Shown here piece after piece: positions 1-12,400 of a DNA stretch of 64,000 bases (positions within the stretch are counted from its first letter, which is position 1; each line of letters opens with the position of its first letter). The notes beneath the pieces were generated by a model, which saw nothing but the letters and a program-made list of their open reading frames with translations, was not told the DNA's origin and ran no database searches. This DNA is from Lachnospiraceae bacterium (GTDB lineage Bacteria > Bacillota > Clostridia > Lachnospirales > Lachnospiraceae). A program made the position numbers and the translations under genes. The stretch is taken from the NCBI GenBank assembly GCA_024697595.1, contig JAILFK010000018.1, positions 55,073 through 119,072 on the forward strand, read 5' to 3'.

Positions 1-239
1 GCCAATTCATTTTTTTCTTCAAATTTTCTAATCTCTTCTGTCACTATATATCCCTGTATTTTAGGCATAATCAAATCAATTAACAAAAAATCATATGCCA
101 GTCCGTCTTCCGCTGCATACTTATACATATCAACGGCTTCCTGTCCATCAACGGCAATATCACAATCACCATATTTTTCTAATATAGATATTAAATATTT
201 ACTGGAATTATAATCATCTTCTGCAAGTAATATTTTCAT
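1..239 (-). CDS. Response regulator, CheY-like receiver domain (partial, C-terminus beyond window)
   Basis: The first 79 codons of a two-component receiver domain run off the left edge. The start is ATG at 239. Visible landmarks are the acidic cluster EDD at residues 7-9 and the likely phospho-acceptor Asp55 in the motif LIDLIMP, both typical of CheY-like domains. The output domain lies outside the window, so the target cannot be named; the protein could also be a hybrid or a stand-alone receiver. It lies downstream of the giant surface-protein gene on the same strand, but a terminator-like hairpin at 337-377 separates them, so a shared transcript is unlikely. No promoter is clear in the AT-rich gap. 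Family certain, role unknown. Confidence 0.85.
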   Translation of the reverse strand, partial: MKILLAEDDYNSSKYLISILEKYGDCDIAVDGQEAVDMYKYAAEDGLAYDFLLIDLIMPKIQGYIVTEEIRKFEEKNEL

Positions 240-336
240 TTATCGTCACCCCATTTACACTTCTAACTTTAACCCCTAAATTTATTATATATTATTTTCG
301 TTAATATTTAAACATAGTAAAAAATATTTAAAATGC

Positions 337-377
337 AAAAACGGCCCCTCAGCTGTGCTGCCGAGTGACACGTTTTT
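337..377 (-). terminator. Terminator-like hairpin downstream of the giant gene
   Basis: AAAAACG (337-343) pairs with CGTTTTT (371-377), with a GC-rich inner part that can partly pair (CAGC-tgt-GCTG). The stem gives a T-run on both strands, so it may act in both directions. It lies about 50 bases after the stop codon of the giant gene. The interior is imperfect, so confidence is moderate. Confidence 0.5.
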
Positions 378-424
378 GTTTGGTGTGTATGTTACAAACT
401 TAAATTAATAAGTCATAACCGAAA

Positions 425-3400
425 TTATTTTGCACTATTTTGTGCTTCTAATGTATCTTCCCCATCTTCATCTTCATCTTTTTTCTTTTTCAAAAGTAAA
501 ACCAAAAGGGAAATTACAGTTCCTATTATAGCAAATGGTATATCTAAATAACAACATCCTAAGTATACACAAATTATGTCTAAGATTCCACCCACAATAA
601 TAGTTAAAAATCTATATTTTTTATTTCGTTTATTCTTTTTTAATACAAGAAGTATAACAACTTCACCTATTGTTATAATCAAGATAATTATATGCCAATA
701 ACAATCGTGAACATCACCATGATATCTGCCATCTACAATGTCAGTATCTTGCTTATCTGAATGATCTTTTGTATTGTCTGTAATATTATCTTTGATTTTT
801 GTATTAGCATGCACGCCTTTAGTTGAATCACTATTAATATCAATGTTTCCAGCAATCATACCATTTCTAGTACTAATATTTTCAGCTATGTTAGATTCAC
901 TTACATTAACAACATTTGTTGCGTTATCATTTTCATTTGAATCACCATCATTTGAAATACTATTGTCATCATTTGCCGTCTTTATATCTGTGTCATAATA
1001 ACAAATTGCATATGTTGAAAATAGATTTGTAGTAAATTTAATCGTGTTCTTCTCAGTATCATATTCTGTAGGAAGAATGTCCGCCTTGGATTTAACAACT
1101 CCATTTTCTTCATAGTCATGAACTCTAACCACTGTAAAATGTCTCTCAACATCTGGATTAGTATTCTTTAATTCCTCATCCAACTGAACCTCTAAAGTTA
1201 GAGGATTATGATAAGTTGTAGGAAGTTTTTCTGGTTCACTATTATTAATTCTCAAGAACAATGACACATCTAAATATTTACCAACAACTGCATCTTCATG
1301 GAATTCTAGAAGTTTTTCTTCTATATCATCCTCGTGGCCTTCCTTAATAACATTTTCTAAATAAGTAACTGCAACCTCTAGATATACTAAAATGTCATTA
1401 CCATTTAATATGGTCTCATCTTGCTTAAATTGTGTAGTTGTATCTGCAGCTGTATCAACAGTTAAATTAGTAACCTCTGTATCAGGAGCATGTGATTCAA
1501 CAATTATTTCTGTATCAAGACTCTCGCCATTATCACCAATAGAGCTATCAAGTTTTTCTATGCTGACAACTTTATCCATGCTATAAGTCTTACCATCTTT
1601 TGTAACTGTTGCAGTATATGTAATCTCGCCATTTTCTACCTCTGTAGGCGCTTTTGTTTCCTCACTTGTGATTACACAATCTTCAACATCAACATGAGTA
1701 TTGTCATGTATACATGTAAATGTAGCTGTAGCTTTACTATTTACGCTTGGCCAATTAAATACGGGTTCAGACCATTCGTGACCATCATAAACTGTTACAT
1801 TTTCTATCTTGGAAACATTTCCCGCTTTATCAACAGCCTCAATATTATATGTAGTTCCATCTGCAACAAGTGTATATTTACCAGTTGAAATATCAATTGG
1901 ATTTCCATTTACTGTTACAGCCACAAGATTTTCATCACTAAATGTAATCTCCTTGGCCTCGCAGTAATTCTTATTGCTTGTCACACCTGTTATAGAAGGT
2001 AAAACAACATCCACATTAAATCCATCAGTTGATATATATCTGACATTTCCTGCCTTATCACTAATCTTGGCATAAACGATATATCTACCATTTGCATTAA
2101 TATTTAACGGTTTTGTATAAGTTGTCCAATCCGTCACAGAGCTTAAATCATTTTCTGAAATTGCACTCTCCAAAGTAGCATCAATAATCTTGTACTCAAT
2201 TTTATCAATACCACTATTTATAACTCCGGTTTGAACACCATTTACCATACCATCATCAACGGCATTTATAGTGACAACTTGTTTAGCATTATAGTAGGTA
2301 TCGAAGTTAATATTACTTGAATCTATAAATTCTGTTGATCCAACCTGATCACTAGTCATTGTAATGCTAGCATTTGGTTTAACAGTCTCCTTCCAATGAG
2401 CATAGACTCTAGTAGGATTTTTCAACTCATCCACTCCATACTTCGAAACCTTCGTTCCGTCAGATGGCAATGTATACCAACCCAAGAAATTATAGTTTGC
2501 TCTGCCAACTGGATTTCTAGAATTAATTTCATCTGCTGTGACAAAATCTGTTCCATTGGCTTTTGCATTATCATACTCACTTCTTGTCTTGCTAATCATA
2601 TGTGGCGAAGAAATATTTGGTTCAACCGCTTGATTTATTATATCACTTCCCAAATTGTAATCAAAGATTACTGATGGGACTGTAAGATTTGATAAATCAA
2701 GCTTAATTGTTCCAGATGCAGCATCTGCATCCTTGTCATAATATACTGTGTGATTTACATGATCATCATCGCAAATTGACTTATACTTTTCATCATTGTC
2801 TAAATCAAATTTACTTCCAGCATAATTAAATGCCACAACTTGAATTCGATGATAATAAGTATCATGTGTTCCCGCCTGGAATCTCCACACAGGGAAATAT
2901 CCTGTATATTTGGCAGACGCTGTACCGTCATCATTTATAACAACATCACTCTTTGCACAAGAAGTTCCTTCGCTTGTACCTCCAGCTTGCTGTGTTATCA
3001 CTGCATAGTCAGAAGCCTGGGCATTCTCATCCTCAGCATATAATACTTTTACATTTATGCTATCTGGAACCAATGCCACTCCATCAACCACTGGAATATC
3101 AGAAATTGTAACTTCCCAAGGTAAATTAAAACATCCTAAAGTATAGTTAAATACCTTCTTATATCCCATATCATCGGCATCATTAAAGCTTTGATGTTCT
3201 TCAAAATTATACTCATCTGTACCAACAAAACTTCCATCAGCAAGTTTCTTTATAGGAGAAGCATCAATTATATATCCAATCTCATTTCCAGACTCATCAT
3301 AATGTGGAATTGGTGTAGTTCCCACATCTCCATCTAAATCAAGCAGATTATAGCTTGCGTTATTAGGATCATAAGTATTGAAGTAATATTTTACGCTTCC

Positions 3401-6400
3401 AACATCTTTAGCATTTGCTCCAGCAGGTACTCCACACTCATCGTCACATTTAACAATCTTGGTAGCGATTGTTTGTCCATCACTGACTCTAATCAATCTA
3501 ATTCTGGCAAATGTAGCTCGATTTTCAACTTCTTGAACTCCATTAACAAGTCCATTGTCAGTAGGATACTCATATCTATAATCCCACTCTATTGTTCCCC
3601 AAGGAGTATCTGCCACATCTGTAGCGCCGCACTCATGATTACAACAAGCAGTCTTTGTTTTGTGATAAGAGCCTGCTGTCTCGTCTGGTACATAATTTGT
3701 AAATGCATGATCTTCATAAAGCATCACCTTGTATGTGATTACATTTGATGAAACATCAGTTGCAGTGATTGTATAAAGCACTCCGGAATCCGTACCATCA
3801 ACTCCATCATCACCTGTGAGCGTGTATTCTCCTACTACTTTTCCAATATCTACTCCAGAAGTATTTCTATCTGATATGGTAAATGTATCATTTACCACCG
3901 TCTCATCTGAAGTTGATGTTCCCACACGCTTTGTGATTACAACAGACGTCAGGTTCGGATCAGCAATCTTCACAGTCTTATCTTCACAGTAGATGCCCGT
4001 CTTTGGTGTAGTAGTATTATCATACTGCTCTATTCCTGTAATAGTAGGCCTTGCTTCATCTTCAATCTCATATGTAACAGATCTTGATCCTGTAAAATTA
4101 CCTTTACCTACAACTTCAATTGTATATGTTCCAACCTCAACAGCAGTTTTTTGCTTATGATTCTCCACATCATTTGTAAGTTTATAATCCTGATTCTCTA
4201 CCAAAGTAGTATCTACACCATCAACCTTGGCTTTGACAATAATTGATGTTGGTCCATGAGTAGAAGCATCATATGTAAAATGATTTGGTTCAATTGTCAA
4301 TGTTCCAATATTATTATCACTAATATCAACCGGTGTGATCTCAAAAGGTTTTGAAATTACAACAGATGAGTTGGATGTGCTGGTTGTCACTACAGCCTCG
4401 GCATAATAATAACCGGCATTCTTTGGAGCTCCGCTTAATAATGTTCCTCCTGATGTTTCATTAGCACTTGAAGTCTTGTAATACTTGATATCATCAACAA
4501 TCAACTGAGTATCAAAGCCACTAAATTTATCGCTCTTAGTGATTGTTGCATTAACAGGTGCCCCATCATAAGTCTTGCTAGTCGCATTAATAATCGCTGT
4601 AATATCACTTGCATTATGATAATCACCACATGTATCTATAGCACATTTAGCCACCGCTTTATCTGCACCATCGTTTGACAACAGCCATGTATGTGTAGCA
4701 TTAATTACAATTCCTGTATACTCTGTAGTATTTCCGGCTTTATCTGTAACTAAAATACTATTGCTAGCGCCACTTTCAACTGCAATCTTGCCGAAAGTAT
4801 CAACAGCAGCAAGTGTATATACACCATTAATTGGAAGAACTGTATAACCATTTACCTTAACACTATCTACCTCATAATTATCAGATACGCTAAATCCATG
4901 TTCTAGGCAATAAGTCTTACCAGCACTAATTCCTGTTATTGTTGGTGGAATTGTCTCAAGTACAACTCCATTAGATGAAATATATGTCACATTTCCAGCC
5001 TTATCGCTCACCTTGGCATACACTACAACTTCTCTCTCAGGACTTATGCTAAATGTATTACCATTTGATATTTCAGTCCAACTTGATGCATCTAAAGCTT
5101 GAAGTTCACCGAGTGTCATCTTTGACTTAGTAGAAGTCTTGTCCATCACATAGTAATAAATCTTATCGATTCCACTACCTCCAACTTCATCTTCAGCTTC
5201 AAGTTTTACATCTGTAACTTCTTTCTTATAAATTCCAAATGTAACTGTCTCAAGAAGAGAATCCCACCAATTGCTTCCAATTGTTATCTTGGCTGTTGGA
5301 TCTTTTACATCCTTTATACTCCAATTAACATCAAAGCTTCCTTGATAGTTGCCCTTCAATGTCACCGTAAATGTATAATTTTCACCAATTGGATTAACTT
5401 CCTTGGCACTAGTTGTACCTGTGATTTCGTAATCCGTACCTTTGGTCAACTCATACAACTCTGTCCAATTCGAATTTATATCACTTCTATCATCATAGAT
5501 AGTAATTACAGGTTCGATTAAAGCATTATTATCTAAATGGTTAAATGCATTATTGGCATATTCCACACCACCTAAAGTCATCTTGGCACTAAATGTTGTT
5601 TTCTCGCCGATATTTCCTCTAGGAGTAACCTTCAAATCACCTGTAATATAGGTAATATTGTAGTCGTCTGTTGTTGTACCAATTGCATCTACACTATTTT
5701 TTATTTCGACTGAACCGAAATTATTTTTTGAACTTCCCACCTGGTCATTTGTATATAAAACATCAGTTTGAGTTCCTGTATAACTTGGTGTGTTCTCCAC
5801 AATTGAATCATTTGAAGCCAAACCAGCTACGTTATCTATAGTATATCCATGGGCAGTCAAAGGACTGTAATTATATACTCTTTCAGCCGAATCAGATTTA
5901 AGTTTCAAGTCTTTTTTAGCTATGTTAAATGTTTTTATTATCTCACCATCATAGTTACCTTCGGCAGTAATCTTGATTGTGGCTTCTCCTGCATGAACAT
6001 TATCAGTGTAGCTATAATCAAAATCATTTCCCTTTGTAAGGATAATTACATCATTTCCTACAGTATATTTAACAGCAGGCTCCGGCATCTGATATGTACC
6101 GTTATATACAAGACCTGTCACATCATCAACCGTAATTCCTTCACTAAATGAAGTATTATTACCAATATTTTTCTTAGTCACTTCAAGAGGAAGTGATATG
6201 GTTGCTGCATTATAGTTCAATGTTTCTGCCGCTGTTACTGTGATAATCTTCTTACCCACATTAGTTTGATCGACATCACTAGATGCGCTTCCATCAGAAG
6301 TTACATTTTCAGAAGCTGCATTATTAAACGCATATGTGATTGCACCAACACCAGGTTCTGTTGCACTTCCAATATTAATATCTGTCTTACCATTAACGCC

Positions 6401-9400
6401 GTAAGCAAAAGCTCCATCTAAACTATGAGGTTTTCCATCATAGGTAAATGTCTTTGTTACACTATCGGTATCAATTGATTGATTAACTTTATTGATATTA
6501 AATGTTTTGGTTATAACGCCAGCATAATTATTCTTACCTGTAATTGTCACTGTTGCTATACCAGCATTCACATTATTTGAATATGAATATGTTAAATCAT
6601 CTCCATCTAATGTATAGGATGTATCTTCATCCACCTTAAAAGTAACTGTAGGTGTAGGTGTATAAGCTTCACCGCTATAATCTACATCTGCAATATCTTC
6701 CACAGAAATACCATTTACATTCACACCATATGAAGTCGAATCATTAGCAATATTTGCCAACTGCTTTGGAATAACATGTAATACCACATCTACTGAAGTC
6801 GTACTATAATTTAGTGTTTCAGCAGCTGTTATTCTTATAACTTTCTTTCCAGCACTAATTTGTGTTACATCACTTAATTCACTACCATCAGCATTTTCAT
6901 TCATAGATGATGATGTATTAAATGCATATGTTATAGTTCCTACTCCTGGATTTTCCATATCTCCAGTAGTTGTATCTGTAACACCACCCAAACCATATGC
7001 AAAAGCTCCAGTCAAATTATGTGACTTGCCATCAAATGTATATGACTTTACTAATTCAGCTGTAGTATCTGTAGTTGCAGTAGTATCTATAGTCTGATTT
7101 GCCTTGTTTATAACAAGTTTTCCAGGTTCAACACTTATAGTATAATTCGCAGTTTCTGCTGTAACCATATCACTGTTATAGACAACTACTTCGCCCTCTT
7201 TTATAACTACATTGGAATAATCGATTACGTTATCTACTCCAGTTGTGGCATTGGTTTGTGTTCCAACAACATTTACTCCTGTTACAGTATTGGTACTGAT
7301 TACACTAGAATTTGAATCCAAAATCACATCATTATCAGTTTTATTTCCATCTGCATTGGAATTTGTACTAATACATTTGTGATTATTACCTGATTCATTT
7401 CCAGATTGCTTAATCCACCAACCATCTAGGGTTAATGGAGTTCCATCATAGGATTTTTCTGCATTAACCGAAGATAAAACAATAGGTCTAGGTGTAATCT
7501 TAACTGTTACATAGGTTGTATCATAAGTCTTTTCCTGTGAAATTAATCTACAAGAATAAACTCCACTATCCCCTACATACTTAATTGTATAAGTCGAATC
7601 TGTTGCTCCTGAAATTGCAACACCATCTTTCATCCATTGATATGCAAATCCAGAAGTTGATGACTTAACCTTCATTGTGAGAGATTGTGAATTATACTCA
7701 CGATCAACCTTGCCGTTTTCTACTAAATCATCACCATTTGGATCAGTTGATATATGTACCTCTATTACATCTGAAACCTCCATGTTCTTCTGCGATGTAA
7801 CTTCACTATCGTCACAGTAAGCAGAATGTATATCTGTTTCATTATTGGCCAATGCATCTGTGTCATTTGCTATAGCCTGAACTGTATAACAATACTTTCC
7901 TTTTTCATTCATGTCAGCTGACATGTCAAGACATGCTTGATTTGATGATGCATAAGTTGTCAAATCAACATCACTTTGCTCGTATGTCTTAATCAATTCT
8001 TTAATATTATAAGAATCATCACATGAATAAAGTTTTACAACATATCCAACTGTAACACTAGAATCCGATGCACCAATAGCTCCAGCATTTTCTGCAAAGG
8101 TAGGAACTGTATTCCATTTTGCCAATCCATATGCAGCCTTGTTACTTGCCTCATTTAACAGATTTGTAGGTGTGGCAAGCTTCGCTTTAGATATGGTGTA
8201 ATCAGTAGGATCTGTTGTGCGATCAGCATAGTTTGGTGCCCCTTTAATTACAGCTCTCACCTGATAATTTCCAGGATTAACAGGCGCCACTTCAGACCAA
8301 TCAGCTAATAACTTGTCCTCCCTATACTCGTATGTCAAATATTCACTGCCTGAATAATTCTCACCCTCAAGTTCTTCAATATAAACTGAAAGTTTAGGTG
8401 TATTTCTTGCCTCACCATAAGTCCATCCAGCTATATTAACTGTGACAGCGTCAATATTGGCTGGATTTATAGTCATAGTTGAATCAAATGTCTTGGTTAT
8501 GCTCTCACCATTATCTTTTCGAGTTGCTATAACCTTACACAGCACTTTGTAAGATAAAACTTCACCTTTATTATTTTTGTATACATTGAATCCTTTATTG
8601 TTTTTATTCAAGCCTACCCATGAATCTGATGTATTTACAGTTGGGCTTTCTGAACTTTGCATCTTAACAGGCGATAACACGCCCTTTTTATATGACCACT
8701 CATAGGTATATGTATAAGCATCTGTTGCATCATCTGTATCTGAAGTAACATTGATTGTGTACTTAGGTGCACCCTCGTAAGTATATCCATACATTACACT
8801 ATCGCGTAAACTTGTGATACTTCCCGATAAAGTAGCTACTCTTTTATCTAAGCCTATTGTAATTGCAATATCATTAGAATTATTAATCTGACCTACTGGT
8901 ATGGCAAATGTTCCTGCATATCTACCATTTTGTCCGTCAGCATCAGATCCTGTGCCATTAGTGATAGTTAATCCCTCTAAAGTATCTTCACCTGATTGTG
9001 CGGTAATAGATTTCAACTTATAACCTGATTTATACTCAGTTGAATCAGCCATCTTGCTCCAGTTGGCAACAAGATCAACTCCACTTTCGCCATCAACAAC
9101 CACATATGGGTTTCCTACATCAGCGCTTCCGACCTTTGTTGTCTTAACATTGGTAGATGCCTCTGTGGTAACATCATCCGAAGCAAATGCAAAACTTACA
9201 TTTCTAGCATAAATTTGCTCAATCGCGCCATCTGTATTATTTTGATCAGTCTTTCCTTCCTCTGAATCTGCCACATTTTTGTTATTTACATTTACGTCAC
9301 CTGTGACAGCCACAGCAGTCACTCCTAAAGTATATGTACCAGCACCATTTGAACGGATAGTCTCGAGCAAATTAACTGAAGTTTTATCAGCATCAACTTC

Positions 9401-12400
9401 TCCTGTTGCAACAGGAGTACTTTCTCCGTTCTTATATAACTTATAGGTATATTTCGCTACATTAACAGCTCCAATCTTTGGACTTGCACTCCATGTTGCA
9501 ACTCCTGCATCCGCATTACTCCAAGTAACAACTGGAGTTTTTAGTTTGTTTTTAACAACTGTTAAGGTACCATTTACTCCACCATCAACTTCGTCTGTCG
9601 CTTTATCAGGATCACCAGATTTCACATCATAATTTGCTGTGGAACCAATCTTAAATACCTTGGCAACTATCTTGGCTGGAGATATCACATAATTTCCAAC
9701 TGGACTATATCCATCTGTATCATTGGCTTTATAATCATGTAATACATATCCCGGTTCACTGACACCATCAGCCAACTTAAAGCTATCAATTGTATCACTA
9801 TCAGCACTGTAATCAATTACATTACCATTTTCATCTCTCACAACACCCTTGGCAAAACCATCAGTATACTTATTGTATTCATCAGTTTTACCATCTACAT
9901 CCGCAACAATAGGTGTTACAGATTTCCATGAATAATAATTAGAACTATTGGTATCATCTGATAGATTTGTACCATATTTGATAGTCTTATCATTAGCCTT
10001 AAATCTAATCTTTCTCTGATTGATTTTAGCTATTCCAGCTGGAACCTTATCCTGACAAAGTTCTGCATTAGCCACTCCATTAGCAGCTAAAGTTGCTTTC
10101 ATATTTTCATCATTATAGAGCACATAATTCTTAGCCAAATAATTTCCATAATCTTTGTCGCTATCTGTCACCAAAGACATAGTTAAATCAATAGGCTTAG
10201 ATTCACCCACATCAGGATCTTCATACGCACCTATAATCTTGATATTGGCATCTAAAATCTCCTGATCTGATACATTTGAATCAATATTAAATCTATCTCT
10301 AATCATCTGAGCTAGATTAACTTCAGTGCTAGGCTCTGTACTCACATAACAAGACGCAATCAACAATCCCTTATTGTAAGTTGATGCATCATTTGAGTCA
10401 TTACCAACAATTACGATATTGGCCCTATTTGTTCCATCATATACTTTATCTCTGGCAGTAACGCCTTTGACAGATAGATACTGCTTCTTGACCATATACT
10501 TACCAGCTTTAGCTTCAAAAGTATAATTTGGTGAAGTCATCTGATCAACTCCAGTCAAGTTGATTGCATATCCATCCTCTTTATAATCCGTTGTATTTGA
10601 AACCTTTGTTGTTCCTGATTCATAGCAGGTATAACCCAAAGTAACACGATATGTTAAATCGGCATTCGTGTCGTCATATTCAAATCCATCAATTGAATAA
10701 CTATACTTAGCATTGGATTTATCCTCTCCATAAACCCAACCTGTTGTAGGAACATTATTGATTCCATAAACAATTGATTTGTCATCAGCCTTTACAGTCA
10801 ATTCTTTTTTATTAATTGTCAAGGTTGCTGTTGGATCATAACTAGCAATTGTATAGTTTTTGCTAAATGTATTTTCTCTTACAAAATCAGAAGCACTAAT
10901 CTTGTACGCTCCTGCTCCTCTAGATGCATTATCAGCATAACCATCGCTATTATCGTCAACATAAGCAGCTGTTGATGCGGAATCATACAAACTTGTAATT
11001 GTAAGTATTCCATCCGCCGCTGTCACATCCTTGTAATAATACTCCGGATTTCCATTCTCGTCCGAATCCATTGCAGCAATATTTACATTTGGATATTTTG
11101 AAACATCGCTAGAAATATATCCTGATAATCTAGCTGTATATATTATCTCATCATTTGCAGCACCATATGTAGCTTCCTTGTTTTGCAATTCTAAAGTAAG
11201 TGGCTTTGGTGAAATTTCTCCCGCCACTTCTACAGAATTATTTGCAAGTGAATATGATTTATATAAGTTATTAGAATCACTACCAAGAGATATTCCTGAA
11301 ATAGTAATCTTATTGGCAGCCTCCACATTCATGCTATTAAATGCAGCTGATACATCTGCCAACTCTAAGGTATCTCCCTGTAATAATCCCTTACCATTAT
11401 TAGAAGTAGCTTCGATAAATCTAATATCACTTGCCTTATTAACAAGTGCAGTTGCATCAGTTGTTCCATCATAAACCTTTGAAATAGCAGGATCTCTATT
11501 CACTCCTTCAACTGATACTTCTCGAGGTGTCACAGTAAGTTTTGCTGTAGCTCCATTCCAAGTGAAGAAATAATTGTCAGCTGAAATACCATCCACTAAA
11601 TTAACCTGATTATTCTGACCGCTTACAACTGTTGAAGTTGTATTTACTCCAATCTTATATCCGCCATCCACAACAGGGAGCTTGACACCACTGATTGTAT
11701 TTCCTGTTACCTCATAATTATAAGAGGTTGGATTAATCACATTATTATCAGAGTCCTTTAAGTTGTATACAACTGCCACTGGTGATGAAATAACATTTTC
11801 ACTTTCGCCAGATATAAATCCATCATATGTAATTCCATATTCTGGATTTTCTCCGTAAACTGCTGTCACATCATTTATGCCCACTGAAACTTCCTTCTTA
11901 TATATAGAAGCATTTGTAAGTTTTTGTGAGGCATCCACATCCAAAGTATAATTCTTAGCCGCATCTCCCACTAGAGCATCTGAAGCTATAACAAATGAAA
12001 CCCACTTATTATCAGCAGCTAAAGCGGAAGGAGTAGAATCATTTTCTGCTGTGATAAATGTTGCACTAACCTTGGAATCATCCAACTGAAGTTTTCCATT
12101 ATCAACATTTTCACTGTCATTAAACACAACAGTATCATAAACTACATCTGCTGTGGAATTGCCATCATAAGTCTTATTAGAAGCCTGCAATCCAGATACA
12201 TTTATCACCTTTTTATTAATTGTCAATGTACCACTGCCCAAGGTGATATCATAGTTTCCTGTAACATCTATTCCTGATTCATCATAAATCTTGAGATTTT
12301 TAGCTGTCACAGTATATGTACCCACATCTTTTTTAGATGTATCATTTGATACAGTAAACTTTTGATAAATATTTTTTGTACCATCATTGGCTGTGACAAA

